Positions 1 through 9,515 are shown, counted from the stretch's first letter. The stretch is 64,000 nucleotides of DNA from JAGVSR01 sp031413815 (GCA_031413815.1 JANOFU010000113.1:17943-81942), one strand, 5' to 3'. Notes: a model not told the origin generated them from the sequence alone. Numbers and translations are program-made.

Positions 1-2
1 CC

Positions 3-107
3 GCTGCACCAGCGACCCCTAACTGGCGCGCACTGCGGCGCAAACGGGATGGCCCGGGATTTGCTGAGACGGGGCTTGAGGTCATTGCGGCAACCGGAGC
101 GGACTGA
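3..107 (+). CDS. C-terminal end of an unidentified protein, cut by the window edge
   Basis: Reading from base 3 gives an open frame of 34 codons that ends at TGA (105-107). The peptide is basic then neutral (it contains NWRALRRKRDGPGF) and matches no family I recognise. A second frame, from base 1, stays open to 168, so the choice of frame is uncertain. If real, this is the tail of a gene lying upstream of the serine protease on the same strand. Confidence 0.3.
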   Translation, partial: AAPATPNWRALRRKRDGPGFAETGLEVIAATGAD

Positions 108-260
108 GGCGACGTCATGTGGGAAATCTCCATCGATCGAAGCCAACTATGCTTCTTACCCGATGAAGTAGTCCTGATGGCCTTACAGCTGCCTTTCGGT
201 TGCCTTAACACTTGGTAATCTTCGTTGCCAAGGGCGCATCCCAATCAGGTGAGTCTCAAG

Positions 261-1538
261 ATGGTGCATTTGGTTTTCCGGGACGTGAGATGGCTTTGCA
301 CCGTCCGGGTTTTAACCTGTTTCTGCGTCTCTATTGCCACTGCGGTCTTGCTATGGACCGGCCCCGCATTGGCGATGGGACCAACGCAGGCTCACGTGCC
401 GGAAACCACTGCGACTGCCGCTCAGCCCATCGCTGTCTTCGGTGCCGATGACCGCACCATCCTGCCACGCCGCCTCGCTCACCTCGAAGGCAAGATTGGG
501 CTGCTGTTTGAAGCCCGGTCACGGTCGGTTTGCACCGCCTTTTGCGTGGATGACGCGACGATCGCCACCGCCGCTCACTGCCTGTTTCGTACGCGTGGCG
601 AACGCGCTTTGCCGCTTGCCAACATGTCGTTCCGGCTGGCTGGCAAAGGCTCGGGCCGCAACTCTGGTCCGGCGACCGGAATTGCAGGGGCCTCGCGCGG
701 CGCCGGCCTGCAGCATGTGCTCGCGGGCTCTACCAGCCTGAGCGTCCATCCGCCCATCGACGCGACGAAAGACTGGGCGCTCGTGCGTTTGGCAAAGCCC
801 GTTTGCAAAGGATTAGCTCTGCGCCTCAGCCACCGCTCGCCTGCGGATTTGGCAGCGCCCGAGGCGGACCGGCAGGTCTACCAGGTCGGTTACCATGGCG
901 ACTTCGGCAACTGGCGGCTGACCCTCAGTCCGCCGTGCGGCATCCGGCGCACCACGCCGATGGATCGCGAAAAATCGATTGCCAAGGACTTTTCAGACGC
1001 GAGCGCCTTGATCCTGCACACGTGCGATACGGGTGGCGCCTCCTCGGGGTCGCCGCTGCTCATCGATGGACCCACAGGACCCGAAGTCGTCGGCATCAAT
1101 GTCGGCACGTATCTTCAATCGCGAATTCTCTCGCAAGCCGGTGCCGTCGTCCGCCGCTTCAAGGCCGAGACGGTCGCCAACACGGCCGTCAGCGCGTCAG
1201 CATTCATTGAACACCGCGACGCGTTCACTGCTGCTCATCTTCTGACCAGCCGCAAACATATCCGCGATGTGCAAGACGCGCTAAAAACCGCTGGGCATTA
1301 TGAGGGTCCAACCGATGGCCGCTATGGCCCGCAGTTGCGCATCGGAATTGAAGCGTTCGAGCGCAGCGAGCGGCGTCCGCAAACTGGCATTGCCAGTGTG
1401 ACCCTGCACCAGCGCCTCATGGCCGTCATGGCTGAGCGGCGCGGCAGTCCACCTTCAGGATCAGCGACTGCCCCCGTCGAAACCGGCAGCGTCGGCGTCG
1501 CAGCGCCAAGTTCAGCAACGGTTCCAGACAAGCGTTAA
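261..1538 (+). CDS. Secreted trypsin-like serine protease with C-terminal peptidoglycan-binding-like domain
   Basis: A 425-residue exported protease. The start chosen is ATG 261, because AGGTGAG lies about 8 bases upstream; the upstream TTG at 225 has no such support. A hydrophobic segment at residues 12-35 is a signal peptide or anchor. The catalytic triad can be read as His106 (in TAAHC), Asp171 (in KDWALV) and Ser262 (in GGASSGSPLL, the form seen in V8-like peptidases). Residues about 340-395 (DVQDALKTAGHYEGPTDGRYG) resemble the PG_binding_1 fold, which may tether the enzyme to the cell wall. The substrate is unknown. It stands alone, convergent with ccmH, whose stop lies 3 bp away. Confidence 0.85.
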   Translation: MVHLVFRDVRWLCTVRVLTCFCVSIATAVLLWTGPALAMGPTQAHVPETTATAAQPIAVFGADDRTILPRRLAHLEGKIGLLFEARSRSVCTAFCVDDATIATAAHCLFRTRGERALPLANMSFRLAGKGSGRNSGPATGIAGASRGAGLQHVLAGSTSLSVHPPIDATKDWALVRLAKPVCKGLALRLSHRSPADLAAPEADRQVYQVGYHGDFGNWRLTLSPPCGIRRTTPMDREKSIAKDFSDASALILHTCDTGGASSGSPLLIDGPTGPEVVGINVGTYLQSRILSQAGAVVRRFKAETVANTAVSASAFIEHRDAFTAAHLLTSRKHIRDVQDALKTAGHYEGPTDGRYGPQLRIGIEAFERSERRPQTGIASVTLHQRLMAVMAERRGSPPSGSATAPVETGSVGVAAPSSATVPDKR

Positions 1539-1540
1539 CG

Positions 1541-2059
1541 TCAGGTCTTGGTCTCGCGCGATGGGTGAATGCTGTCGCCCGCCAGCAGGTCCTTGAGGCG
1601 TCGCTCTTCGTTTGCGGACAAGGCCTGGCCACGCGGCACACCGGGGGGGGCACCCGAACTGCGCATGGCACGGACGGCATAGGCGACCGCTGCTGCGAGA
1701 ACGAGAAGCGGCGCCAGCCAAAGCAACAACGTTGAGGCTTTGACAGGCGGCTTCAACAGAACGAAATCGCCATAGCGCTCCACGACGAACGCCCGCACCG
1801 CAGCATCGCTGTCGCCGGCTTGTAAACGCTCGCGCACCAGCACGCGCAAATCCTTGGCCAGCGGCGCATCGCTGTCGTCAATCGATTGGTTCTGGCACAC
1901 GAGGCAGCGCAGTTCTGCGGACAACCCGCGCGCCCGCTTTTCAAGCGCGGAATCAGCGAGGATTTCTCCGGGATCGACCGCGAATGCTGGCTGCACGTGC
2001 ATGTGCAGGTCCATCAGCATCAGGGCCATCGCACCGGCGATTGCGGCCAACCGTGTCAT
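1541..2059 (-). CDS. ccmH: Cytochrome c-type biogenesis protein CcmH (CycL)
   Basis: The 172-residue thioredox component of the system I cytochrome c maturation machinery. It keeps apocytochrome CXXCH cysteines reduced for haem attachment in the periplasm. The signal peptide covers residues 1-27; the family motif LRCLVCQNQ supplies the two redox cysteines; a C-terminal membrane helix (LLLWLAPLLVLAAAVAYAV) follows, then a short cytoplasmic tail. It is last in the ccmI-E-F-H operon and lies 3 bp after ccmF. Confidence 0.95.
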   Translation of the reverse strand: MTRLAAIAGAMALMLMDLHMHVQPAFAVDPGEILADSALEKRARGLSAELRCLVCQNQSIDDSDAPLAKDLRVLVRERLQAGDSDAAVRAFVVERYGDFVLLKPPVKASTLLLWLAPLLVLAAAVAYAVRAMRSSGAPPGVPRGQALSANEERRLKDLLAGDSIHPSRETKT

Positions 2060-2062
2060 AGC

Positions 2063-4045
2063 CTACTCCGCAGGCACGGCAACGGGAGGCAGCTTGGCGC
2101 GTTGCGGCGCACCAACCCGCAGCCGCCGATCTGACAGCGACACGGCACCCGCAATGAACATAATCACCGCACCGATCCAGATGAACCGCACGAACGGGTG
2201 GAAATAGACGCGCACTGTGGAGCCGCCATCGTTCTGCGCGTCGCCCAGAACCGTGTAGAGATCGCCAGTCCACGCCGCATAAATACCGGCCTCTGTGGTC
2301 GGCTGCGGGGGCGCATCATAAATGCGCCGCGCCGGATTGAGCGTTGTCACCGCCTTGCCGTCGCGCGTGACGTCAAACACGCCGACCTGCTCGCGGTAAT
2401 TTGGCCCCTTGCTGGGCGCCGACCCTCTGAACGTCAGTGTGAAGCCCGCGATGTCCGTGCTTTCACCCGGTTTCATTACGAGGATCTTTTCTTGCTGGTA
2501 GGCGGTCGTTGCGGCGATGCCAATCACCATGATGCCGACACCGGAGTGCGCCAGCAGGGAGCCGATCACCGAGCGCGGCAGGTTGAACAGCCGCCGCCGG
2601 ACCTCGCTAGACGGCGCAACGCCGAACCGCGCCCGGTGCAGCACTTCTGAAATTGCGCCGGCCACAACCCAAACGCCCAGCGCAATCGCAAACGGTGCGA
2701 GCCACGGCCCCCGCTGCATCACCGCGAAGACGATTGCAATCGCAACAGCTGACACAACGGCCGCCACCGCCAGCCGCTGGCCAACAGCGAAAAGATCACC
2801 ACGCTTCCAGGCGAGAAACGGTCCAAATGGCATGGCGAACAGTAGCGGCAGCATCAGCGGCACAAAGGTCGCGTTAAAGTACGGCGCACCGACCGAAATT
2901 TTATCGCCAGTGATAGCTTCAAGCGCCAACGGATACAACGTGCCGATCAGAACCGTCGCGCAGGCGACAGTGAGCAGGATATTATTGAGGACCAGGCTGC
3001 CTTCGCGGCTGATCGGCGCAAAAATTCCGCCCTGGCGCAACTCATGGGCGCGCCATGCAAACAGCGCCAGCCCGCCACCCGTAAACAGCATCATGATCAT
3101 CAGCACGAACACGCCGCGTTCCGGATCGACGGCGAAAGCGTGGACCGACGTCAGCACGCCCGAGCGCACCAGGAACGTTCCAAGTAAACTCAACGAGAAC
3201 GTCAGGATCGCGAGCAGAACGGTCCAAACCTTCAAGGCTTCGCGCTTTTCCATCACCAACGCGGAGTGCAAGAGCGCGGTGCCGGCCAGCCACGGCATGA
3301 ACGACGCATTCTCAACCGGGTCCCAGAACCACCAGCCGCCCCAACCAAGTTCGTAGTAGGCCCACCAGGAGCCCATCGCGATGCCAATGGTTAGGCACAT
3401 CCACGCGGCCAGCGTCCACGGCCGTACCCAGCGTGCCCAAGCCGCATCAATGCGGCCTTCAATCAGGGCGGCGACCGCGAACGAATACGCCATCGAGAAG
3501 CCGACATAGCCAGCGTAGAGAAACGGCGGATGGAACGCGAGTGCCGGGTCCTGCAAAATCGGATTGAGACCGCTGCCCTCAAAGGGGGCGGGATCAAGCC
3601 GCGCGAACGGGTTCGATGTCAGGATAATGAAGAGGTAAAACGCGACCGCAATCGATGCCTGAACGGCCAGGACGTTCGCGCGCAACGTCGCTGGCAGGTT
3701 CGATCCGAACACCGCAACCGCCGCCCCGAACAGCGCTAAGATCAGCACCCACAGCACCATCGAGCCTTCGTGGTTGCCCCACACGCCCGAGATTCGGTAG
3801 ATCAGCGGCTTTTGCGAATGCGAATTGGCGACCACCGAGGCAACTGAGAAATCCGACACGACGAACGCATAGATCAAAGCCGAGAACGCAACTCCCAGCA
3901 GAAGGAACTGACAGACAGCAGCGGGCTCCGCGACCGCCATCATCTGCGCGTTGCGCACGCGCGCGCCCCACGCCGGCACCGTCATCTGCACCAGCGCTAC
4001 CGCCAGCGCCAGGATCAAAGCGAAATGCCCGATCTCAATGATCAT
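2063..4045 (-). CDS. ccmF: Cytochrome c haem lyase subunit CcmF
   Basis: A 660-residue polytopic membrane protein that takes haem from holo-CcmE and, with CcmH/CcmI, ligates it to apocytochrome c. The tryptophan-rich WWD signature is clear (GWGGWWFWDPVENASFMPW, roughly residues 233-252), with many membrane spans along the chain and the usual extended periplasmic region near the C-terminus. Length matches the family. It lies 19 bp after ccmE and 3 bp before ccmH, so the four ccm genes are surely cotranscribed. Confidence 0.97.
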   Translation of the reverse strand: MIIEIGHFALILALAVALVQMTVPAWGARVRNAQMMAVAEPAAVCQFLLLGVAFSALIYAFVVSDFSVASVVANSHSQKPLIYRISGVWGNHEGSMVLWVLILALFGAAVAVFGSNLPATLRANVLAVQASIAVAFYLFIILTSNPFARLDPAPFEGSGLNPILQDPALAFHPPFLYAGYVGFSMAYSFAVAALIEGRIDAAWARWVRPWTLAAWMCLTIGIAMGSWWAYYELGWGGWWFWDPVENASFMPWLAGTALLHSALVMEKREALKVWTVLLAILTFSLSLLGTFLVRSGVLTSVHAFAVDPERGVFVLMIMMLFTGGGLALFAWRAHELRQGGIFAPISREGSLVLNNILLTVACATVLIGTLYPLALEAITGDKISVGAPYFNATFVPLMLPLLFAMPFGPFLAWKRGDLFAVGQRLAVAAVVSAVAIAIVFAVMQRGPWLAPFAIALGVWVVAGAISEVLHRARFGVAPSSEVRRRLFNLPRSVIGSLLAHSGVGIMVIGIAATTAYQQEKILVMKPGESTDIAGFTLTFRGSAPSKGPNYREQVGVFDVTRDGKAVTTLNPARRIYDAPPQPTTEAGIYAAWTGDLYTVLGDAQNDGGSTVRVYFHPFVRFIWIGAVIMFIAGAVSLSDRRLRVGAPQRAKLPPVAVPAE

Positions 4046-4064
4046 GCGGAGCTGTCCTCACTCG

Positions 4065-4544
4065 TCACTTCTGTTCACTGGCCTTGTCTTCGCTTGCCTT
4101 GTGCGTCGCGCTGGCGCCGAGCTTCACGCCCTTTTCCAGCAGCGACTTGGCCACTTCAGGCGGCATATAGTTTTCATCGTGCTTGGCCAGAACCGTATCG
4201 GCCACAAACTGTCCGTCGGCGCCGAGCTTGCCTTCGGTGACCACACCTTGCCCCTCCCGGAACAGATCCGGCAAGATGCCTTCGTAGGACACATTCACAT
4301 TCGCGAGCGTATCCGTGACGCCGAACTCTACCTTTGTGCCGTTGCCGCGCTTGACCGAGCCGTCTGCCACCAACCCGCCCAACCGGAACCGTTGACCTTG
4401 GGCGATCTTGGCACTCGCCACGTCGCTCGGCGTATGGAAGAACACGACCGACTCGCGGAAGGCAAACATCATCAGGATCGCGGCCAGCGACAGCACCACC
4501 ACGCCTGATCCGATCAGAACAGCTCGCCTTTGCTTGCGCGTCAT
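4065..4544 (-). CDS. ccmE: Haem chaperone CcmE
   Basis: A 159-residue periplasmic haem chaperone anchored by one N-terminal helix (AVLIGSGVVVLSLAAILMMF). The histidine that binds haem covalently is in VLAKHDENYMPPEV. The ATG at 4544 is preferred over the longer open frame because GGAGGG lies 3-9 bases upstream and the protein then begins MTRKQRR, as in relatives. It follows ccmI by 31 bp. The C-terminal tail is charged (KASEDKASEQK), which is common and not conserved. Confidence 0.95.
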   Translation of the reverse strand: MTRKQRRAVLIGSGVVVLSLAAILMMFAFRESVVFFHTPSDVASAKIAQGQRFRLGGLVADGSVKRGNGTKVEFGVTDTLANVNVSYEGILPDLFREGQGVVTEGKLGADGQFVADTVLAKHDENYMPPEVAKSLLEKGVKLGASATHKASEDKASEQK

Positions 4545-4575
4545 GACCCTCCGGCTCCCTGTCTCAGCGCGCGGC

Positions 4576-5724
4576 TCATGATCCGACCCCCAGCGCTTTT
4601 GCCGCCGCATCGATGTCGGCCAGCGCCTTGCTGTCTCCCGCAAAGTGGCCCTTGGCGTCCGCGAATGCCTTCGCGGCTTCGCCTTTCTTTCCGAGTACCA
4701 TGTAAGCGCGCATCAATTGCGTCCAACCATTCACATCCTTGCCGTCTTTGGCGAGCCGCGCGGCCAGCCGTTCCGTCATCTGATCGATCATCGCCGACCG
4801 TTGGCTTTCGCTCATCTCGCCCGCGGCGGTCACATCCTGTGCGGTTGGGCCCTTGGAGACTGGCTGTCCCGCCTGTTGCGCCTCGACGTCTGCGATGCGC
4901 TGTTCGGCGAAACTCCGCCATTTCGACCCGGACGGATCGGTCTCTAGAATTTTGCGGTAGCTGTTTAAAGCCTCAGCGAAGGCACCATCTTGCTCCTTCG
5001 ACAGCGCCAGCCAGAACTGCGCATCCGCGCGCTTGGGCTCCAGCGCCATCAGCCGTTCTGCCGACGCGCGTACGGCCTCACTGACCACCCCGTTGTTGGC
5101 GAGGAACGAGGCCTCAGCGAACCCCGCCAGGCGCTTCGGCGTTTCGCCCAGCAGCCGCATGGCATTGCCGAACGACTCAGCGGCATCGCCATATCTTTGC
5201 AGCTGCAGATAAATCGGCGCGATCACATCCCAGCCCTGGCCGTCTTCGGGCTGCTGGCGCAGACGCGTTTCAACGCGCGTGATGAGTTCAAACACCGACG
5301 CCATATCCGCTGTGGGCGAGGCGCGATCCGCAACAGGAAGACCGGGAAGGTTTGGGGACCCGTACGCCACGTACAAGGCAAGACTGGCGAGTGGAATAAC
5401 CGCCGCTGTCAATCGCAACGCGGGTTGTGTGGACCGTGACGCACGAGGTGCTTCCCCGCTGGTCACTGCATCACCGCGCTCTGTTGTGGCCTGGTCCGCC
5501 CGCTGAAGCAACCGGCGCGCAACTTCCGTGCGGGCACTCGCGGCCTCCGCCTCGCCAATCAGGCCACGCTCTTTGTCGGCATCAATCTCCGCGAGTTGAT
5601 CGCGATAGACGGCAAGATCCGCGGCTTCGGGCGCGACGGGTGACGCACCGCCGCTGGCAAACGGCCGGATCATGGCGGCGACAACGGCCGCAGTCAGCAC
5701 AGCAAAAACAACCCAGATCAACAT
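4576..5724 (-). CDS. ccmI: Cytochrome c-type biogenesis protein CcmI (CycH)
   Basis: A 382-residue apocytochrome chaperone of the system I machinery. Two N-terminal membrane segments are visible (residues 1-20 and about 100-118, around LRLTAAVIPLASLALYVAYG), separated by a cytoplasmic leucine-zipper-like stretch. A periplasmic TPR-rich domain follows (residues 140-380, repeats such as AEALNSYRKILETDPSG), which binds the C-terminus of apocytochrome c. It is first in the ccmIEFH operon. Confidence 0.93.
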   Translation of the reverse strand: MLIWVVFAVLTAAVVAAMIRPFASGGASPVAPEAADLAVYRDQLAEIDADKERGLIGEAEAASARTEVARRLLQRADQATTERGDAVTSGEAPRASRSTQPALRLTAAVIPLASLALYVAYGSPNLPGLPVADRASPTADMASVFELITRVETRLRQQPEDGQGWDVIAPIYLQLQRYGDAAESFGNAMRLLGETPKRLAGFAEASFLANNGVVSEAVRASAERLMALEPKRADAQFWLALSKEQDGAFAEALNSYRKILETDPSGSKWRSFAEQRIADVEAQQAGQPVSKGPTAQDVTAAGEMSESQRSAMIDQMTERLAARLAKDGKDVNGWTQLMRAYMVLGKKGEAAKAFADAKGHFAGDSKALADIDAAAKALGVGS

Positions 5725-5842
5725 GGTTCATCCACGGCCCCTCGGCCTTGATGTTGGCATAGGTGGCGTGTCCGCCGGTGACAAGGCCTGTCGCCGCGCA
5801 CAGCGCTTCTGTCGCGGAGAAAATTGTCTTAACGACGGGCCG

Positions 5843-5877
5843 CAAAACAAAACTGCCGGACGCGGGGCCCGGCAGTT
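5843..5877 (-). terminator. Intrinsic terminator of the glycine-zipper lipoprotein gene
   Basis: AACTGCCGG (5851-5859) pairs with CCGGCAGTT (5869-5877). Read on the minus strand, the 9-bp stem is followed by TTTTGTTTTG. It lies 33 bp after the stop of the lipoprotein gene and separates it from ccmI. Nothing else is recognised in 5725-5842. Confidence 0.8.
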
Positions 5878-5909
5878 CACAATTTGGAATAGAGCCACCC
5901 GGTGACCCG

Positions 5910-6395
5910 TTATGTCACGTTGGTCCAGCTGCCATCCGGATTGCGGCAGGCGGTTCCACGCATGACCTGAGGTTGACCCTCCAGATATATCTTGTGCGTG
6001 TAGTCGCGGCAGTCTGCCGTGTTGCGCTTATACGGACGGCTCGGCACGACTTCGCCGTAGCGGCCATTGTCGGGATTCTTCCACTGGCGCGCGACACCGG
6101 AGTTGCCGCGCTCTAGCGCGTCGAACTCGGCTTGCTGCGCCAGCATGCGATCTTGCTGATCCATGGACCGGCCAACTTCACTGCCGACGATGCCGCCGAT
6201 GACAGCACCAATTGCCGTGGCCGCGACCCGTCCGCTGCCTTTGCCAATCGTGTTGCCGAGCAGGCCGCCAGCAACTGCGCCGACAGCCAAACCGGCGTCA
6301 GCCTTGTTGGGGCCATCTCCACTGCTGCACCCAGCCAGCAAAACTGGAACCAGTGCGGCGATTAAAATGCGCGAGCGGCGCATGGCGGTCCTCAT
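5910..6395 (-). CDS. Glycine-zipper surface lipoprotein (17-kDa antigen / RT0821-Lpp0805 type)
   Basis: A 161-residue outer-membrane lipoprotein. The signal peptide ends in the lipobox LLAGC. A glycine-zipper segment (AVGAVAGGLLGNTIG and IGAVIGGIVGSEVG) suggests membrane-associated helices. The C-terminal domain has two cysteines (TADCRDY and GTACRNPDG), as in the rickettsial 17-kDa antigen family. ATG 6395 is preceded by GAGGAC; a second ATG lies four codons later. Its role in envelope stability is inferred from the family only. Confidence 0.85.
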   Translation of the reverse strand: MRTAMRRSRILIAALVPVLLAGCSSGDGPNKADAGLAVGAVAGGLLGNTIGKGSGRVAATAIGAVIGGIVGSEVGRSMDQQDRMLAQQAEFDALERGNSGVARQWKNPDNGRYGEVVPSRPYKRNTADCRDYTHKIYLEGQPQVMRGTACRNPDGSWTNVT

Positions 6396-6543
6396 GATGT
6401 CCTCGTCGGCGCGGCAAGTGGAGCTCGAACAAACAAAACCGCTCCCCCCGCACCTTTCCTCAAGATGCATATAATGACTGACATTTCCACCTTGATTCGG
6501 GCGAAAGTTCGACCCCGTTTCACGCGTTGTCCCGGTGATTTCG

Positions 6544-7923
6544 CTACGCAGCAGGCAAATCGAGCCGCGCCAACAGCCCGCCGCGCGGGCTTTCGTCGAG
6601 TGTCAGGCTCCCGCGGTAGGAATGCGACAGGTCCGTCACAATCGACAAGCCGAGGCCTGAACCGGGCTTCGTTTCATCCAAGCGCAGCCCGCGTTTACCG
6701 AGTTTGGCGCGCTGCACCGCCGGTAATCCGGGTCCGTCGTCTTCGACCGTTATGACCACCCGGCGCGCAGCACCCTTGGGATCCCGGCCCGGCCCAACAA
6801 CGCTGAGGTACACATTTGATTTGGACCACTTGCAGGCATTGTCCAACAGATTGCCGAGCATTTCTTCCAGGTCTTGCTTTTCACCCTGGAACTTGAGGCC
6901 TGCCGGACAGTCCGTATGAATGACAACACCCTTGTCGCGATGGATGCGCTCCAACGCCCGCTGAATGGGCTCGACGGCCGGCATAATTTCAGTAGAACGG
7001 CCAATGCCAACACGGGCCGCGACCCGCGCCCGGTCGAGATAGTGGGTGATCTGATCGCCCATCAGGGCTGCTTGCTCGGCGACTTTTGTGCCGAGCGCGC
7101 CTTTGTCTTCGCGCGCCTCGTTGGTGATAACGGCCAGCGGCGTCTTGAGCGCGTGCGCCAGATTGCCGACCTGTGTGCGGGCGCGATCAACAATCTCCTG
7201 GTTCGACTGAATGAGCGCGTTGATCTCCGACTGCAGCGGCTCGATTTCGACCGGCAGCTCGCCTTCAAGTTTCGCCGCCTCGCCCGAGCGCACGGCCGAC
7301 AACCCCTGCTCGATTTTCTGCAACGGCAGCAACCCGAACCGCACTTGGAACCACGTTGCTGTCGCCAGCCCCAACCCGGTCAGCGCCAGCGCTGTAGCGA
7401 GCCGGGCGAGAAAACTTCGGAACCGGCTTTCCAGCCACGCCACGGGCCCTGCGACCACCACAGAATAACGCGGGCCATCGGTGACGTGCCCGTTGGTATC
7501 GATCACCTCGACCATGCGAATGGGTTCGCCGACTGGCCCTTTGGTGTTCATCCAGCGCTGGCCGGCCTCGTCGGGATCAACCAGCTTTTCTAGCGGGCTC
7601 TCCAGTACCGCTGTTGCCAGCGATGGCGAAATGAGCCGTTTGGCAGTTTGACTATCCAGCGGCCGGATCTGCCAGTACCAACCGGAATGGGTCTCCTCAA
7701 ACAGCGGCTCATAGCGATTGGGGGGCGTAACGGGCACATCGCCGCCCGAGGTCAGCGCGTCGATGGCAATGGAATTGACGAGTTTGGCGAGCCGCTGATC
7801 GAAGCTCGCGCGCACGTCGTCGCGATACAGCCGGTAAATGATAAATCCAGCCAGCGGCAGCACGATCAGCAGCCACGCCACCGATGTCGCAAACAACCGG
7901 AACGCAAGCGAGTTAAGCCGCAT
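6544..7923 (-). CDS. Sensor histidine kinase, PhoQ-like
   Basis: A 459-residue membrane kinase that phosphorylates the adjacent OmpR-type regulator. Order: first membrane helix (residues 10-30), periplasmic sensor loop (about 30-170), second helix (about 180-205), HAMP-like linker, H-box LAHALKTPLAVI with the phosphoacceptor His, N-box LLDNACKWSKS, and G-boxes EDDGPGLP and GSGLGLSIV. ATG 7923 overlaps the regulator's last codons by 11 bp, which indicates translational coupling. The signal is unknown; PhoQ likeness rests on the ALKTPLAVI H-box and architecture. Confidence 0.9.
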   Translation of the reverse strand: MRLNSLAFRLFATSVAWLLIVLPLAGFIIYRLYRDDVRASFDQRLAKLVNSIAIDALTSGGDVPVTPPNRYEPLFEETHSGWYWQIRPLDSQTAKRLISPSLATAVLESPLEKLVDPDEAGQRWMNTKGPVGEPIRMVEVIDTNGHVTDGPRYSVVVAGPVAWLESRFRSFLARLATALALTGLGLATATWFQVRFGLLPLQKIEQGLSAVRSGEAAKLEGELPVEIEPLQSEINALIQSNQEIVDRARTQVGNLAHALKTPLAVITNEAREDKGALGTKVAEQAALMGDQITHYLDRARVAARVGIGRSTEIMPAVEPIQRALERIHRDKGVVIHTDCPAGLKFQGEKQDLEEMLGNLLDNACKWSKSNVYLSVVGPGRDPKGAARRVVITVEDDGPGLPAVQRAKLGKRGLRLDETKPGSGLGLSIVTDLSHSYRGSLTLDESPRGGLLARLDLPAA

Positions 7924-8584
7924 CGGTGCCGGGGCCCATGCGGTACCCAAGCCCGCGCACGGTCTCGATCACGTCGGCGGGCAGCTTCTTGCGCAGGCGG
8001 CCGACGAACACTTCGATGGTGTTGGAGTCGCGATCGAAGTCTTGTTCATAGAGATGCTCGACCAGCTCGGTGCGCGACACGACGCGGCCGTTGTGATGCA
8101 TCAGATACGACAGCAGGCGGTACTCATGCGAGGTCAGCTTCACCTGCTGGCCATCGCACGTCACGCGCGACGACTTGGTGTCGAGCCGCACCGGCCCGCA
8201 CTCGATTTCACTTTTCGCGTGGCCCGACGCGCGGCGCACCTGAGCCCGCACCCGCGCCAGCAGCTCTTCCATGTGGAACGGCTTTGCCACGTAATCGTCG
8301 GCGCCGGCGTCGATGCCCTGCACCTTGTCGCTCCAGCGGTCGCGCGCGGTCAGCATGATGACCGGCATCGTGCGCCCGCCGCGGCGCCATTCTTCAAGGA
8401 CCGAGATGCCATCTTTCTTCGGCAGGCCGATATCGAGGATCACCAAATCATAAGGTTCGGTATCGCCGAGGAAGTGCCCCTCTTCGCCATCGTGCGCGGT
8501 GTCGACCGCATAGCCCGCGTCGCCCAGCGCGCGCACCAATTGGCGGTTCAGATCTTTATCGTCTTCAACGACGAGGATGCGCAC
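7913..8584 (-). CDS. OmpR/PhoB-family response regulator, PhoP-like
   Basis: A 223-residue DNA-binding response regulator. The receiver domain covers residues 1-115, with the acidic pair in VVEDD, the phosphoacceptor Asp in LVILDIGLP, the TARD switch threonine and the KPF lysine. A winged-helix C-terminal domain follows (residues 130-220, RDSNTIEVFVGRLRKKL, GLGYRM). It is first in a two-gene operon with the sensor kinase. Upstream lies the repeat-rich gap 8585-9515, so its promoter should be near 8.6 kb. Confidence 0.93.
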   Translation of the reverse strand: MRILVVEDDKDLNRQLVRALGDAGYAVDTAHDGEEGHFLGDTEPYDLVILDIGLPKKDGISVLEEWRRGGRTMPVIMLTARDRWSDKVQGIDAGADDYVAKPFHMEELLARVRAQVRRASGHAKSEIECGPVRLDTKSSRVTCDGQQVKLTSHEYRLLSYLMHHNGRVVSRTELVEHLYEQDFDRDSNTIEVFVGRLRKKLPADVIETVRGLGYRMGPGTDAA

Positions 8585-8676
8585 GGGCGTCTCTCAATTG
8601 GAGTTGTATCCCCTGCTTGCCGCAGGCCACACGATTATATAGCGGATTTTGGCCTTTCAAAGTGTTCTGGGCAAAT

Positions 8677-8797
8677 CCCCCTCTCCCCATGGTCCGGTAT
8701 GGAGAGAGGGTCGGGGTGAGGGGCAGCTGGGCGCTCGATTGCGGGCCGAACGCGCAAAAACTCCTCCCCCTCGAAGGGGGAGGACGGAACGCCATGA
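8677..8797. repeat. Two palindromic intergenic repeats of the CCCTCTCCCC/CCTCCCCC type
   Basis: The first element (8677-8729) has CCCCTCTCCCC opposed to GGAGAGAGGGTCGGGGTGAGGGG. The second (8761-8797) has CTCCTCCCCCTCGAAGGGGGAGGA, nearly a perfect hairpin. Similar units recur at 9.0, 18.3, 19.9, 28.3 and 30.5 kb. They look like REP-type dispersed repeats, not genes. Confidence 0.7.
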
Positions 8798-9000
8798 TCT
8801 TAGCGTGCGGATATCTTGCTCAGACAGTGCCGGGCGTGGCGCGCCAGCACGCTAAGTCATATTTGGCGTTCCGAGGTGGGGGTGACGATTAACAACAGCT
8901 TTCCAAACACCCCACCTGGGCGCGCCAAGATCGCTTAGCCCCTTGCATCAAGTCTGGTGAAACGCCGCGTTGCAAATCCGGGTCCAAGTGATGGCGCGCC

Positions 9001-9165
9001 GTCCTCCCCCTTCGAGGGGGAGGAGTCCGAGCGAACGCTGCCCTTCATCATGCCAATGGCATGCCTTCGGCATGAGGGGGAGGAGTCCAGCGCAACGCTG
9101 CCCCTCACTCCCCGCCTTCGCGGGGACAGGCTCTATCCCTCTTCCCATCGGTGGCGACGGGGAAA
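9001..9165. repeat. Cluster of CCTCCCCC-type palindromes
   Basis: Three hairpin units lie in tandem: CCTCCCCCTTCGAGGGGGAGG, then GCCAATGGC and ATGCCTTCGGCAT, then CCCCGCCTTCGCGGGG. The segment GGGGGAGGAGTCC(G/A)GCG(A/C)AACGCTGCCC occurs twice (9017 and 9076), which suggests internal duplication. Together with the upstream pair this fills most of the 930-bp gap between the response regulator and the secreted protein at 9516. Confidence 0.65.
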
Positions 9166-9184
9166 AGGGGATTGTAATCCCCAC

Positions 9185-9420
9185 CTCTCAAACGGCTGCA
9201 GGGCATCTACGGGCGGTCTTCAACTGACCATTCGCCTGACGGACAACGAAGCGATCGAGTTACGGGACCAGTGCTTTGCACACGATCGACTTGACGATTT
9301 CGCTTTTGAGCTCATCGTGTTGCAGGCCCGTAATCACGTCAACCGTGACGAGGCCTTCTCTTTGAACGCTGGGTGCTCGGGATCAAGACCAGATTGTCCG
9401 CCCGTCGTGTCATCTGCTTG
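9185..9420 (-). pseudogene. Decayed copy of the small PepSY-like secreted protein gene at 12059-12364
   Basis: The bases from CTCTCAAACGGCTGC onward align with the intact gene starting at 12061 (CTCTCAAACGGCTGC). Similarity continues through GGTCTTCA, GACGGACAACGAAGCG, TGCTTTGCACA and TTGACGAT for about 190 bp. The copy has a 2-bp deletion near 9212 (ACGGGCGG against ACGGCCACGG) that shifts the frame, plus in-frame stops, and its signal-peptide region is not recognisable. It is a dispersed paralogue that has been lost. Confidence 0.75.
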
Positions 9421-9515
9421 TAATGTCCGTTTCGCAAAAGCTTGGCCGGAGCTTGCGGGGGGAGGCAGTGGCGGAACCAGCGGCTCTGCCGTCGTAGTAA
9501 CAAAGAGGAACTCTC